Origin: Clostridiales bacterium SIT11
Lineage (GTDB): Bacteria > Bacillota > Clostridia > Tissierellales > Peptoniphilaceae
Direction: 5' to 3'
DNA length: 64,000 nt
NCBI GenBank assembly: GCA_001299455.1
Contig: CYUK01000003.1
Coordinates: 1,302,001-1,366,000, forward strand
Shown here: positions 44,540 to 53,581 of the stretch, one piece after another
Layout of the letters: every line of letters begins with the position of its first letter
How positions within the stretch are numbered: position 1 is the first letter of the stretch
Translations under genes and position numbers: made by a program
The notes under the pieces: generated by a model
Seen by the model: only the letters and a program-made list of their open reading frames with translations
Told to the model about the DNA's origin: nothing
Database searches by the model: none

Positions 44540-45700
44540 ATGAAAACCATCGGTGTATTGTTTGGCGGAAAAAGTGTAGAACATGAAGTAAGTGTCATTA
44601 CAGGAATCCAAGTTATGGAAAACTTGGACCCAGAGTATAGTGTTGTGCCTATCTATGTAAAAAAAGATGGGACCTGGCTAGGAGGGGCCTCCCTAAAAGA
44701 CTTTAAAACTTATAAGGAAGAGGACTTTTCCCAAACCCTTCCGGTCTATATGAAGCCGGGAGAACCCAAGCTCTATATGATGAGGATTGGGAAAAAGGGG
44801 GTTTTGAAAAAACCTGTCCTAGATGAACGCTTTGTTGAACTGGACTGTGTTATTAATGCCCTCCATGGGACCAATGGAGAAGACGGGGCCATGCAGGGCC
44901 TTTTAGAAGCCTGGGGAGTCCCCTATACAGGGACAGGAGTCCTAGGGTCTGCCCTGGGCATGGACAAGGTCTTAATGAAGGAACATTTTGACCATTTTGG
45001 TATCCGGCAAGTTCCCTCCACCTGGTTTTTGGACCGGGAATGGAAGGAAAACAGGAAACCTGTCTTAGGGAAAATTAAAGACCTCGGCTATCCTGTTATG
45101 GTTAAGCCTGCCTCTCTAGGGTCCAGCATTGGCATTAGCCGGGTGGACAGGGAAGAAGACCTGGAAGAGGCTGTAGACCTGGCCCTATCCTATGACCACA
45201 AGGTCTTAGTGGAAGTGGCCATTGAAAATCCAAGGGAACTGAATATTTCTGTACTAGGCCATGGGGGAAACTATGAATTAAGCCCCATTGAAGAACCGAA
45301 AAGTGCAGAGGACCTCTTGACCTTTGATGAAAAATATATTCAAAACAACAAGCAAGGAGATAAGACGGGCCAAAAGAATGCTCGAAATATTGTAGACCCG
45401 GGAGAAAAAATTAAGGAAGAAATCCACGACTTTTCCATCAAGGCCATGACGGCCATTGAAGGATCAGGTGTGGTCCGGATTGACTTTTTACTAGACCAAG
45501 ACAAGGTTTATTTAAATGAAATCAATACCCAACCGGGGTCTATGGCCTTTTACCTCTGGGAAGAAGGGGGCCTTAACTTTAAGGACCTTTTAAACCGGAT
45601 TCTGGATATGGCCCTGGAAAAAAAGAAAGAGGAAGACGCACGGGTCTATTCCTATGAAAGCAACCTATTTCAAAGGACTGGATTTGGCTCAAAATTATAG
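44540..45700 (+). CDS. ddl: D-alanine--D-alanine ligase
   Basis: A 386-aa ATP-grasp enzyme, slightly long. N-terminal VLFGGKSVEHEVSVITG; the dipeptide site has YTGTGVLGSALGMDK; the ATP-grasp part has VMVKPASLGSSIGISRV; the omega loop has DEKYIQNN, where the Lys-Tyr pair indicates D-Ala rather than D-lactate specificity; metal ligands are in LNEINTQPGSM. The ATG follows AGGAGG. Works directly upstream of MurF in the pathway. Confidence 0.95.
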   Translation: MKTIGVLFGGKSVEHEVSVITGIQVMENLDPEYSVVPIYVKKDGTWLGGASLKDFKTYKEEDFSQTLPVYMKPGEPKLYMMRIGKKGVLKKPVLDERFVELDCVINALHGTNGEDGAMQGLLEAWGVPYTGTGVLGSALGMDKVLMKEHFDHFGIRQVPSTWFLDREWKENRKPVLGKIKDLGYPVMVKPASLGSSIGISRVDREEDLEEAVDLALSYDHKVLVEVAIENPRELNISVLGHGGNYELSPIEEPKSAEDLLTFDEKYIQNNKQGDKTGQKNARNIVDPGEKIKEEIHDFSIKAMTAIEGSGVVRIDFLLDQDKVYLNEINTQPGSMAFYLWEEGGLNFKDLLNRILDMALEKKKEEDARVYSYESNLFQRTGFGSKL

Positions 45701-45708
45701 GTGATATT

Positions 45709-47814
45709 GTGATAAAAGATAAGCTCCTGGCCCTGGCCAGTGAAGGGAAGACAGAAAAGGAAATTTTCAAGGACCTCCAAGTAGAAAAGGGTATGAAAAA
45801 GAAAGTCCGCAAGCTCCTCAATGCCCTGGAAGATGAGGGAAAACTGGTAAAAATAGAAGACCGCTACCAGGCTGTAGATGGAGAAAACTACATTCTAGGA
45901 AGGCTCCAAGGAAATAAAAAGGGCTTTGGCTTTTTGATTCCAGAAGACCCTGACCAGGAAGATGTCTATATTGACAAAAAAGATATTTCCACAGCCCTGG
46001 ACAAGGACCGGGTCCTGGTCCATATTACAGACCCTAAAAACCGGGCAGGACAAGTGGTGAAAATCTTAGAAAGGGGCCGGACCAAGCTGGTGGGGACCCT
46101 CCGCAAGCAAAAAAAGGACAAGTTTGCCTTTGTCGTCCCTGATGAGCACAAATTCCAAAAGGATATTTACATTGGTGGAAAAAACCTAGGCAAGGCAAAA
46201 AATGGGGATAAGGTAGTGGTCACTATTACAGACTGGCCCCAAAAGGGCCGGAAGCCTGAGGGCATGGTGGTAGAAGTTCTGGGCCAGGAAAGTGACCCCC
46301 AAGTGGAAATTATTTCCATTGCCCGGGAAATGGACCTCCCCATGGATTTTTCCAAGAAAACCAAGGACTATGCCCGGGACCTGCCCCAGGAAGTTTCCGA
46401 AGAAGACATCCGGGGCCGGGTGGACTTTCGGGACAAAAATGTCTTTACCATTGACGGAGCGGATTCCAAGGACTTTGACGATGCCATCTCCATTGAAAAG
46501 ACCAAGAAGGGCTACCGGCTAGGAGTCCATATTGCCGATGTCTCCCACTATGTCCGGGAGGGGACCAGTATAGACAAGGACGCCTACAAGCGGGGAAATT
46601 CCGTCTATCTTTTAAGCAAGGTCATTCCCATGCTTCCCGTAGAGCTATCCAACGGCATTTGCTCCTTAAATCCTGGAGTCGACCGCCTCTGCCTATCGGT
46701 CATCATGGATGTCGACCGGAAGGGGACGGTTTTTGACCATAAAATTGTAGAGTCCGTCATCCAATCCAAGGCCCGGCTGGTCTATGGAAAGGTGTCTGAC
46801 TTTTTAGAAAAAGGGAAAAAAGACCCTTCATTTAAAGGCTTAGAAGAAGACTTGACCCTGGTCTATGAACTGGCCAAGATTTTAATGGACAAGCGCCACA
46901 GCCGGGGGGCCATTGACTTTGACCTGGCTGAACGGGATATTCAATTAGATGACCAGGAACGAGTCCTGTCCATTTCCCTGGCAGAACGGCGGTCGGCCAA
47001 TAAATTAATTGAAGAGTGTATGCTCCTCACTAATGAAACGGTGGCAGAACACTTTTACTGGCTGTCTGTTCCCTTTGTCTACCGGATTCATGAGGAACCG
47101 GACAAGGAAAAACTCATTTCCCTCAACCAAATTATGCGGCCCTTTGGCCATAGGCTCACCCAAATAGAGGACATCCATCCAGGGAAAATTCAAGATCTTT
47201 TAGAATCCATTAAGGGTCATGAAGAATATCCCCTAATTGAAATGTTGATTTTACGGTCCCTCAAAAAAGCCCGGTATAGCCCCATTATGGAAGGTCACTT
47301 TGGCTTAGCTTCTAAGTTTTATGCCCATTTCACCTCCCCCATCCGCCGGTATGCAGACCTGCAAATCCACCGGATTATTAAGGAATACCTCCATGGAGTC
47401 CTGGCTCCTGGCCGGATTGACCACTATGAGCGGATTTTAGACACAGTGGCCAAGCAAGTGTCAGACACAGAAAAACTGGCCATTGATGCAGAGCGGAAGG
47501 TGGAAAATATTAAAATTGCCCGCTATATGGAAGACCATGTAGGGGAAAAATACAAGGGCTACGTTTCCGGCATTACCCGGAATGGGATTTTTGTCCAACT
47601 TCCCAACACTGTGGAAGGCTATATTGGCTATGAAACCATGGAAGGCTACTATGTCTTTGATGAAAACCGCTATGTAGCCCGGTCTAAGGAAGGCCATGAA
47701 TTCCACCTGGGAATGGAAGTGAGCATAGAAGTGGAAAGTGTACAGAGAGAACTGGGCCATATAAATTTTGTATTGGAAGGTGATGGTCTTGGCAAAAAAG
47801 AAAGCCAGCAATGA
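45709..47814 (+). CDS. rnr: Ribonuclease R
   Basis: A 701-aa 3'-5' exoribonuclease. Cold-shock-like OB domains (about 65-220) precede the RNB catalytic domain with the acidic metal site [12 protein letters not shown] (about 249), LHRLCLSV-like strand region, and the [18 protein letters not shown] motif. A C-terminal S1 domain ends near residue 690. GTG start, with AGGTGA spanning the ddl stop. smpB follows and overlaps: RNase R and SmpB act together in trans-translation. Confidence 0.95.
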   Translation: MIKDKLLALASEGKTEKEIFKDLQVEKGMKKKVRKLLNALEDEGKLVKIEDRYQAVDGENYILGRLQGNKKGFGFLIPEDPDQEDVYIDKKDISTALDKDRVLVHITDPKNRAGQVVKILERGRTKLVGTLRKQKKDKFAFVVPDEHKFQKDIYIGGKNLGKAKNGDKVVVTITDWPQKGRKPEGMVVEVLGQESDPQVEIISIAREMDLPMDFSKKTKDYARDLPQEVSEEDIRGRVDFRDKNVFTIDGADSKDFDDAISIEKTKKGYRLGVHIADVSHYVREGTSIDKDAYKRGNSVYLLSKVIPMLPVELSNGICSLNPGVDRLCLSVIMDVDRKGTVFDHKIVESVIQSKARLVYGKVSDFLEKGKKDPSFKGLEEDLTLVYELAKILMDKRHSRGAIDFDLAERDIQLDDQERVLSISLAERRSANKLIEECMLLTNETVAEHFYWLSVPFVYRIHEEPDKEKLISLNQIMRPFGHRLTQIEDIHPGKIQDLLESIKGHEEYPLIEMLILRSLKKARYSPIMEGHFGLASKFYAHFTSPIRRYADLQIHRIIKEYLHGVLAPGRIDHYERILDTVAKQVSDTEKLAIDAERKVENIKIARYMEDHVGEKYKGYVSGITRNGIFVQLPNTVEGYIGYETMEGYYVFDENRYVARSKEGHEFHLGMEVSIEVESVQRELGHINFVLEGDGLGKKESQQ

Positions 47815-48247
47815 TTTAGCCAACAACCGGAAGGCAAGACACGATTATTTTATTGAAGATTCTATGGAAGTGGGCCTGGTCCTGGTAGGAACAGAGGTCA
47901 AGTCCATCCGCCAGGGAGCTGTTTCCCTGAAGGACGCCTATGCCTCCCTCCAAGGGGGAGAAGTCTTTGTGGAAAATATGCATGTGGCCCCCTATACCGA
48001 GGGGAATCGCTTTAATGTAGACCCCCTCCGGAAGAGGAAGCTCCTCCTCCATAAAAAGGAAATCCAAAAGCTGAAAAAAGCCCTGGACCAAAAGGGCTAC
48101 ACCCTGGTTCCCCTGAAACTCTATTTAGTCCGGGGACGGGTGAAAATGGAGCTGGGCCTGGCTCGAGGGAAAAAACTTTATGATAAACGGGAAAGCCTAA
48201 AGGAAAAAGCAGTTAAAAAGAAATTGAGAGAAGTTGTGAAATACTAG
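47789..48247 (+). CDS. smpB: SsrA-binding protein SmpB
   Basis: A 152-aa protein that binds tmRNA and delivers it to stalled ribosomes. It shows the family segments [29 protein letters not shown] and [17 protein letters not shown] at 47789 (MAKKKASN) is preferred because AAGGTGAT lies at the right distance; ATG at 47783 sits too close to it. It overlaps rnr by 26 bp. No tmRNA gene is seen next to it. Confidence 0.93.
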   Translation: MAKKKASNDLANNRKARHDYFIEDSMEVGLVLVGTEVKSIRQGAVSLKDAYASLQGGEVFVENMHVAPYTEGNRFNVDPLRKRKLLLHKKEIQKLKKALDQKGYTLVPLKLYLVRGRVKMELGLARGKKLYDKRESLKEKAVKKKLREVVKY

Positions 48248-48303
48248 GAAAAAACTTTGTTTGTAGGAATGGACCTGGGAAAAAGGAAAAGTTTTAAAAT
48301 CTA

Positions 48304-48332
48304 TTGACATGACTTGTTTTCAATGTTAAAAT
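48304..48332 (+). promoter_or_regulatory. Upstream promoter of veg (P1)
   Basis: TTGACA (48304-48309), a 17-nt spacer ending in TGT, and TAAAAT (48327-48332). Nearly full consensus with an extended -10. Confidence 0.7.
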
Positions 48333-48342
48333 AATTAATTTA

Positions 48343-48371
48343 TTGACGGAAACCCCTTTTTATGCTATACT
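48343..48371 (+). promoter_or_regulatory. Downstream promoter of veg (P2)
   Basis: TTGACG (48343-48348), a 17-nt spacer ending in TGC, and TATACT (48366-48371). In tandem with P1, 39 bp apart. Confidence 0.8.
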
Positions 48372-48411
48372 TTTATAGTAAGATCATTGTATAGAAGGGT
48401 GGTATTCTACA

Positions 48412-48681
48412 GTGAATCAGATGGAACAAATTCGTAAGGAATTAAGTAGACACATTGGTAAGAGAGTCATCTTAAAGGCAGATAAGGGCCGGAAAAAAAT
48501 TGTCACAAGGAGAGGCCGCTTATCCGAAGTCTATCCCAGCTTGTTTGTCATTGACATTGAGCATGAGGTAAGCGAAGGAAAAAGAACTGTCTCCTACACC
48601 TATTCAGACGTTCTTACGTCGACAGTCCAATTGACAATTATTGATGATGATGTGGACTTAGAAAATAGAAAAATTTCTTAA
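48412..48681 (+). CDS. veg: Veg family protein
   Basis: An 89-aa small protein with a KOW/SH3-like fold. It matches Veg in IGKRVILKADKGRKKIVTRRG and EVYPSLFVIDIE. In Bacillus subtilis veg is very highly transcribed and affects biofilm genes; here two tandem strong promoters precede it. GTG start at 48412 after GAAGGGTGG; an ATG three codons later is a possible alternative. ispE follows, as in Bacillus, after a terminator. Confidence 0.92.
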   Translation: MNQMEQIRKELSRHIGKRVILKADKGRKKIVTRRGRLSEVYPSLFVIDIEHEVSEGKRTVSYTYSDVLTSTVQLTIIDDDVDLENRKIS

Positions 48682-48693
48682 TAGTGAAAGTGG

Positions 48694-48718
48694 AAGTTCT
48701 TCAGGCGAAGAACTTTTT
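48694..48718 (+). terminator. Terminator of veg
   Basis: AAGTTCTTC (48694-48702) pairs with GAAGAACTT (48707-48715) over a 4-nt loop, then T. Confidence 0.9.
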
Positions 48719-48785
48719 CTTTTACCTGAAATCTTTCCTCCTTGGGTATTTTAGGAGGAAAAGCCTATACTCTTGTTTTTTCTTA

Positions 48786-48794
48786 TGGTATAAT
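48786..48794 (+). promoter_or_regulatory. Extended -10 promoter of ispE
   Basis: TGGTATAAT with the -10 at 48789-48794, 24 bp before the start codon; no consensus -35. Confidence 0.6.
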
Positions 48795-48818
48795 GGAGTT
48801 TAGTTTTCTGGAGGACAT

Positions 48819-49604
48819 ATGGACGAAATCAGCCTAGTGACAAGAGGAAAAATCAACCGAAAACTCCATATCACAGGGAGGAGAGAAGACGGCTACCACT
48901 TGATTGACAGCCTCTTTCAACCTCTGGCCCTAGGAGATGGCCTGGTTTTAAAAAAAGCCAAGAACCACACGACTTTTAGGACCAATGAAAAAAGTCTTTC
49001 CTGGAACCAAGGCAACCTCTGTAAAAGGGCCCTGGACCTCTTGGAAGAAAAAACGGGAGAAAAATTTTACTTAGATATTATTTTAGATAAAAAAATCCCT
49101 CTAGGAGCTGGCCTAGCTGGAGGAACAGCCAATGGAGCGGGAATTTTAAAGGGGGTCAACGGCCTCTATGATTTAAAAATTCCCCTGGAAACCTTAAAGG
49201 AATGGGCCCTGGCTTTGGGAGCGGACTTTCCCTATTGCCTGGAAGACCGGCCCCTAAGAGCCCAGGGGATTGGAGAGCTATTGACCCCTGTAGAGGGCCT
49301 TATAGACACCCCCATCCTTCTTTTGAATCCAGGTTTTCAGGTGGATTCTAAGAGGGCCTACAGTTGGTATGATGCCCTGGGCGGAGAGGGGCGAAACCAC
49401 CTGGAAAGAGGGGTATCCAAAAACCATCCGGAAATACAAAAGATGATGGAAGACTTAAAAACCTATGGAGCCTATGAAGTGTCCATGACAGGGTCCGGTC
49501 CCACAGTCTATGGCCTCTTTCATGAGGACAAGGCCAGGGACAGGGCAGCAAAAGATTTAAAGACCAGCTGGCCCCTGGTGGTGAAGACGAGAAGCGGAAA
49601 TTAG
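48819..49604 (+). CDS. ispE: 4-diphosphocytidyl-2-C-methyl-D-erythritol kinase
   Basis: A 261-aa GHMP kinase of the non-mevalonate isoprenoid pathway. N-terminal TRGKINRKLHITGRREDGYH, ATP loop IPLGAGLAGGTANGAG (about residue 95) and C-terminal SMTGSGPTVYG fit IspE. The loop has TANGA where SSNAA/SSDAA is usual, and the protein is a little short, so it is a divergent member. It indicates that isoprenoids are made by the MEP pathway. It lies 8 bp before murI. Confidence 0.9.
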   Translation: MDEISLVTRGKINRKLHITGRREDGYHLIDSLFQPLALGDGLVLKKAKNHTTFRTNEKSLSWNQGNLCKRALDLLEEKTGEKFYLDIILDKKIPLGAGLAGGTANGAGILKGVNGLYDLKIPLETLKEWALALGADFPYCLEDRPLRAQGIGELLTPVEGLIDTPILLLNPGFQVDSKRAYSWYDALGGEGRNHLERGVSKNHPEIQKMMEDLKTYGAYEVSMTGSGPTVYGLFHEDKARDRAAKDLKTSWPLVVKTRSGN

Positions 49605-49612
49605 GAGGAATT

Positions 49613-50389
49613 ATGGAAGCAATTGGTGTTTTTGATTCAGGTGTTGGAGGACTCACCGTTTTAAAAGAATTAAGAGAAATCCTTCCCCATGAACACTATA
49701 TTTATTTTGCAGATACCAAAAACCTTCCCTATGGACCCAAGCCCAATCGGCAAATCCAGGACCTGGCCCAGAAAGCCGTCGACCACTTTTTAGACTTAGG
49801 GATCAAGGGTCTGGTCATTGCCTGTAATACAGCTACAGGAGCCGCCCTCCACCTCTTAGAAGACCAGCTGGACATTCCCATTATTGGTGTGATTGAACCG
49901 GGAGCCAAGGTCGCCATGTCCATGAGTCGGGAGAAGACCTTCTGCCTCTTGGCCACCCAGGCCACGGTAAAACGAGGCCTCTATAAAAGATATCTTATGG
50001 ACCTGGACAAGGACGCCAAAGTCTTGACCCAGGCCTGCCCCCACCTGGTAACCGCTGTGGAAGACGGCTTTGGAGACCACTACATCGGCCGGACCATGGC
50101 CTATGAATACCTGGACCAAGTGGAAGGAGACTATGACACCCTGATTTTAGGCTGCACCCATTTTCCCCTAGCCATGGAAGGTTTTAAGGACTACTTCCGG
50201 GACAAGGGAAGGGACGTCACCATTGTAGACCCGGCCAAGGCATGCGCCCTGGAAGCCAAGGCAAAAATTCCAGGAAACGTCTCTGGCCCCTTGAAGATAG
50301 ACTACTACTGCTCTGGAGACCGCCTCCGCTTTAAGGAAGTGGCCGACAAACTTTTAAATGAAGATATTCGGGTCCGGCCCTGGAAATAA
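49613..50389 (+). CDS. murI: Glutamate racemase
   Basis: A 258-aa enzyme that makes D-glutamate for peptidoglycan. N-terminal GVFDSGVGGLTVLKEL, then YFADTKNLPYGPK; the two catalytic Cys lie in IACNTATG (about residue 70) and LGCTHFPL (about 181). Normal length. The ATG follows AGGAGG. Co-transcribed with ispE. Confidence 0.95.
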   Translation: MEAIGVFDSGVGGLTVLKELREILPHEHYIYFADTKNLPYGPKPNRQIQDLAQKAVDHFLDLGIKGLVIACNTATGAALHLLEDQLDIPIIGVIEPGAKVAMSMSREKTFCLLATQATVKRGLYKRYLMDLDKDAKVLTQACPHLVTAVEDGFGDHYIGRTMAYEYLDQVEGDYDTLILGCTHFPLAMEGFKDYFRDKGRDVTIVDPAKACALEAKAKIPGNVSGPLKIDYYCSGDRLRFKEVADKLLNEDIRVRPWK

Positions 50390-50402
50390 TCTGAAAAAAG
50401 TC

Positions 50403-50431
50403 TTGACAAGAGTCGGTCCCTTCATTATACT
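50403..50431 (+). promoter_or_regulatory. Promoter of rplJ-rplL
   Basis: TTGACA (50403-50408), a 17-nt spacer and TATACT (50426-50431). Transcription would start near 50438, just before the L10 leader. Confidence 0.85.
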
Positions 50432-50444
50432 ATATATGTTATGT

Positions 50445-50550
50445 AAACCGCAGACAGTAGGTCACCATAAATCCTACCGAGGTGAGACTTGAACTTTTAT
50501 CGATTGATATAGATTCTATTATCTCATTGTGTCTGCGATGAGATTTTTTT
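50445..50550 (+). ncRNA. Ribosomal protein L10 leader with attenuator
   Basis: The segment CGCAGACAGTAGGTC and later CCTACCGAGGTGAGA match the conserved core of the L10 leader. CGCAGACA (50449-50456) pairs with TGTCTGCG (50530-50537) as the closing helix. It is followed by a terminator hairpin, ATCTCAT (50521-50527) with ATGAGAT (50538-50544) and T to 50550. The closing-helix 3' strand lies in the terminator loop. The L10-L12 complex is expected to bind this leader and limit its own synthesis. Confidence 0.9.
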
Positions 50551-50581
50551 ATTTTAGGGAAGAAACTAGGGAGGTGAAGCC

Positions 50582-51121
50582 TTGAAAGAGGAAGTACTTC
50601 AATCAAAAGTAGCTCTTGTTGATGAAATTAAGAGCAAAATTGAAAATTCCCATTCCATTGTTCTTGTAAACTACCGTGGTTTAAATGTGGAAGAAGTTAC
50701 TGAATTACGGTCTAAGTACAGAGAAGCAGGTGTGGACTACAAGGTATACAAAAATACCATGATGCGCCGGGCTTTTGAAGAACTAGGCCATGAAGATATC
50801 AGTGAATTCTTAAAAGGGCCTTCAGCTGTCGCCTTTGGTATGGAAGATCCCGTCAGCCCAGCAAAGATTACAGTAGACTTTGCCAAGGAACACGATGCCT
50901 TAGAAATAAAGGCCGGTGTTGTAGACGGAAAATTAATGGATACCAAAGCCATTGAAGAGCTTGCAAAACTACCAAGTCAAGAAGAACTTATTGCCAAATT
51001 CCTTGGCGGCTTAAACAGCCCACTTCAAGGATTTGTCAATGTCTTAAATGGAACATTAAAGGGATTTGTTGTGGCATTAAATGCTATTGCTGAAAAGAAA
51101 AAAGAAGAGGAAACTGCTTAA
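50582..51121 (+). CDS. rplJ: 50S ribosomal protein L10
   Basis: A 179-aa stalk base protein that binds 23S rRNA and carries L7/L12 dimers. N-terminal LVDEIKSKIENSHSIVLVNYRGLNVEEVTELR and YKVYKNTMMRRA are typical. TTG start at 50582, with GGGAGGTGA just upstream. Controlled by the L10 leader. Confidence 0.97.
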   Translation: MKEEVLQSKVALVDEIKSKIENSHSIVLVNYRGLNVEEVTELRSKYREAGVDYKVYKNTMMRRAFEELGHEDISEFLKGPSAVAFGMEDPVSPAKITVDFAKEHDALEIKAGVVDGKLMDTKAIEELAKLPSQEELIAKFLGGLNSPLQGFVNVLNGTLKGFVVALNAIAEKKKEEETA

Positions 51122-51145
51122 TTAGGCAGGCATAGGAGGTATAAA

Positions 51146-51532
51146 ATGAGCGAAAAAGTCGAAGCACTTATTGAAGAAATTAAAGGATTAACAGTTCTTG
51201 AACTTGCTGAAGCTGTAAAGGCTATGGAAGAAGAATTTGGCGTATCTGCAGCAGCCCCAGTTGCTGTAGCAGGAGCTGCTGCACCAGCCGCTGGTGGAGA
51301 CGGAGCTGCTGCCGCTGAAAAGAGCGACTACGATGTAGTAATCACTGAACCAGGACAAGAAAAAGTTAAGGTTATCAAAGTTGTAAAAGACATTACTGGC
51401 CTTGGCTTAAAAGATGCAAAAGCCCTAGTTGACGGTGCTCCAAAAGCTGTTAAAGAAGGAGTTCCAGAAGCAGAAGCCAACGAAATCAAGACAAAACTTG
51501 AAGAAGTTGGAGCGACTGTTGAATTAAAGTAA
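51146..51532 (+). CDS. rplL: 50S ribosomal protein L7/L12
   Basis: A 128-aa stalk protein. N-terminal dimerisation domain ([20 protein letters not shown]), an Ala/Gly-rich hinge (about 38-60) and the C-terminal domain with [22 protein letters not shown] follows AGGAGG. Second gene of the rplJ-rplL operon. Confidence 0.98.
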   Translation: MSEKVEALIEEIKGLTVLELAEAVKAMEEEFGVSAAAPVAVAGAAAPAAGGDGAAAAEKSDYDVVITEPGQEKVKVIKVVKDITGLGLKDAKALVDGAPKAVKEGVPEAEANEIKTKLEEVGATVELK

Positions 51533-51567
51533 AATAAAAATCTCATGAAAAGCACCGGGTTTATGGG

Positions 51568-51591
51568 TTGTATCCATAAAACTGGATACAA
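51568..51591 (+). repeat. Hairpin between rplL and its terminator
   Basis: TTGTATCCA (51568-51576) pairs perfectly with TGGATACAA (51583-51591) over a 6-nt loop. No T run follows directly, so it may act in RNA processing or stability rather than termination. Confidence 0.6.
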
Positions 51592-51612
51592 TATTTAATG
51601 AATCCGCTGCAT

Positions 51613-51654
51613 ATGGATGCTAACCTATACTTTATAGGTGGCATCCATTTTTTT
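51613..51654 (+). terminator. Terminator of rplJ-rplL
   Basis: ATGGATGC (51613-51620) pairs with GCATCCAT (51641-51648) with an inner ACCTATA/TATAGGT stem, then seven T. Confidence 0.9.
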
Positions 51655-51890
51655 GATTGAATTCTTTTGTTATTGGAATAATGGATATAGGCATCTATCG
51701 GTTTCTAAAAAGGAAGAAGCCAACTAAGCAGAAAATTTCGCTCCTTTGTAGCCAGGAAAATAGATTTCAACTGTAAAAACTTAAGAATCTCGTTCATTTC
51801 TCCTATTTTATGCGTAAAAGCTCTGTATTTGGATATCTATATGATTAGAGTAGTTATTGCAAATGAGATATTCTGAAAGGAGGAGGTCTA

Positions 51891-52439
51891 TTGAAGAGAT
51901 GGCGAAAATGGATTAACGTTATTTTTGCTATTGCGACTTTACTTGCTATTTTTTGTTCCTATTTCTTAGTGTTTAATTATGGGAAAATTACAGCAACATT
52001 AGCTGGATATTTACAGCAAGAATGGTTCTTCTACTTTTTAACTGTAGTAGCAGTTTTAGGAGCTCTATTGGCCTTGTATCTTTTAATTCAAGCCATAGTT
52101 CTTCCTGTCACCAACAACTATGTTATTGACAAAGACAATTCTGGCGAAATGCTCATTACATCGAAAGCCATGGAAAACAATGTGCTGACTACGGTGAATA
52201 AGTATCCAGGAATCAAAGATTCAAGTGCAGCTGTAAAAGTTAAAAATGGGAAAAATTCCCACAATATCGATGCTAAGGTTATTTGTGGAGTGTACGAAGG
52301 AGAAAATCTAAATTCCCTTGGGAATGTCATGAGAGAGGATGTAGCAAAGCATCTAGAAACTTTTACTGGATATCCGGTAAACAAAGTAGACCTCAAATTC
52401 TACGACATTAAAAAAGATTCTAATAAGAGAGTGGTGTAG
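51891..52439 (+). CDS. amaP: AmaP-like membrane anchor (alkaline shock response)
   Basis: A 182-aa protein with two N-terminal helices (about 8-28 and 45-68) and a cytoplasmic domain with NNYVIDKDNSGEMLITSKAMENNV, matching the AmaP family, which anchors Asp23 at the membrane. TTG start at 51891, supported by AAGGAGG. Followed by a DUF2273 protein and an Asp23 protein, the standard gene trio. Confidence 0.88.
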   Translation: MKRWRKWINVIFAIATLLAIFCSYFLVFNYGKITATLAGYLQQEWFFYFLTVVAVLGALLALYLLIQAIVLPVTNNYVIDKDNSGEMLITSKAMENNVLTTVNKYPGIKDSSAAVKVKNGKNSHNIDAKVICGVYEGENLNSLGNVMREDVAKHLETFTGYPVNKVDLKFYDIKKDSNKRVV

Positions 52440-52448
52440 GAGGATCAT

Positions 52449-52784
52449 ATGAAGAATAATTATGGAAATTTTCCGGATTATCAAAATAATTATGAGACCT
52501 CACAAGAAGAAGCCAATAATGAGAAAATAGTCGTCATTGAAAAGGGAAAAGAAAAGGAAGTTTCAGTTCTTAAGAGAAGACTGAAAGATTCTGTGAAATT
52601 CCATTGGAATGAACTCAAATACACCTTACTAGGACTGATTATTGCCATCCTATTTTTAACTATTGGTTTTTTCAGAACACTTTTAATTATACTCTTTTAT
52701 CTTATTGGCAACATTTATGGCAAGTATAAAGATGGTGATCCGAAAACTTTATTTTTGTTAGAAAAATTCTTTAGTAAGTATTAA
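52449..52784 (+). CDS. DUF2273 small membrane protein
   Basis: A 111-aa protein. A polar N-terminus of about 55 residues (DYQNNYETSQEEANNEKIVV) precedes a two-helix unit, LKYTLLGLIIAILFLTIG and LLIILFYLIGNIYGKYKDGD, diagnostic of DUF2273. Always found with AmaP and Asp23 and probably part of the same membrane complex. The long N-terminus is unusual for a family of about 60-80 residues. Confidence 0.85.
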   Translation: MKNNYGNFPDYQNNYETSQEEANNEKIVVIEKGKEKEVSVLKRRLKDSVKFHWNELKYTLLGLIIAILFLTIGFFRTLLIILFYLIGNIYGKYKDGDPKTLFLLEKFFSKY

Positions 52785-52803
52785 ATGAAAAGGAGAGATT
52801 ATT

Positions 52804-53361
52804 ATGGCAAACGAAGCTAAATACAATGAACTTGCAGGCGTAAACAAGAAAGAACAAGAACAAAAAGAAAAACAAGAAGAAAAACGTGAAAGAGAACAAA
52901 AAAGAGAAGATTTTGTAGATAATCTTCAAGAAAATTTCAAAGAAGATAAAAGACCCGCTCATGAATCCAAACTTACTTTTGAAGATTCTGTTATTGAAAA
53001 AATCGCAGCCATTGCTTGCCACGAAGTAGAAGGTGTTCTAGACATGAAGGGTGGCTTTTTCTCCGGAATTTCTGAACAATTTGGTGGATATTCTTTAACA
53101 AAAGGAATTTCAGCAGACGTAGGAGAAAAGGAAGCTGCCATTGATGCCTCTATTATCTTAGAATATGGGCACTCTGCGCCAAAGGTATTTCAAGAATTAA
53201 AGAGAAATATATCTCAATCTGTGGGGCAAATGACTGGACTTAAGGTTGTTGAAGTCAATGTACGGGTAGACGATGTCATGACTCGAAAAGAATTTGAACT
53301 AAAAAATAGAAATGAAAAAAGGGATACACCAAACTATGACCAAGGACCTTCCTTGAGATAG
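52804..53361 (+). CDS. Asp23/Gls24 family envelope stress protein
   Basis: A 185-aa protein. A highly charged Glu/Lys/Gln N-terminus (about 10-55, probable coiled coil) precedes the Asp23 domain: LTFEDSVIEKIAAIACHEVEGVLDMKGG and the final VVEVNVRVDDV. It probably forms a layer under the membrane with AmaP. Last gene of the operon. Confidence 0.92.
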   Translation: MANEAKYNELAGVNKKEQEQKEKQEEKREREQKREDFVDNLQENFKEDKRPAHESKLTFEDSVIEKIAAIACHEVEGVLDMKGGFFSGISEQFGGYSLTKGISADVGEKEAAIDASIILEYGHSAPKVFQELKRNISQSVGQMTGLKVVEVNVRVDDVMTRKEFELKNRNEKRDTPNYDQGPSLR

Positions 53362-53388
53362 TTCCTATAAAAATAAGATAAAATGTTT

Positions 53389-53417
53389 AGAAGCTCAGGC
53401 AACTGGGCTTCTTTTTT
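53389..53417 (+). terminator. Terminator of the amaP-asp23 operon
   Basis: AGAAGCTCAG pairs with CTGGGCTTCT (one G-U) over a 4-nt loop, then six T. Confidence 0.9.
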
Positions 53418-53509
53418 ATAGAGAAAAGTTTGTAAAAATAGCCAGTAAAATTAAGTAATTTCTTAGTAAAAGCTCTTATTTACCCTTTGGTTTTTGTAAA
53501 AATCCAGAT

Positions 53510-53555
53510 AAAAAAGACTGGCATAGAATAAGTTTAAACCTATTCTATGTCAGTC
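53510..53555 (-). terminator. Terminator of the SLH protein gene
   Basis: A 15-bp stem with one G-U pair: 53516-53530 with 53541-53555, a 10-nt loop and a T run (53515-53510) on the minus strand. Confidence 0.88.
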
Positions 53556-53581
53556 CATAGGTTACAGTTTCTAGCAAGGAA

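Noticed and set aside
48248-48303. tmRNA gene next to smpB
   Set aside because: The gap is too short and lacks tRNA-like ends; veg promoters follow immediately.
48734-48761. Inverted repeat TTTCCTCC/GGAGGAAA upstream of ispE
   Set aside because: Eight base pairs with a 12-nt loop, rich in ribosome-binding-site-like sequence; chance is likely and no function follows.
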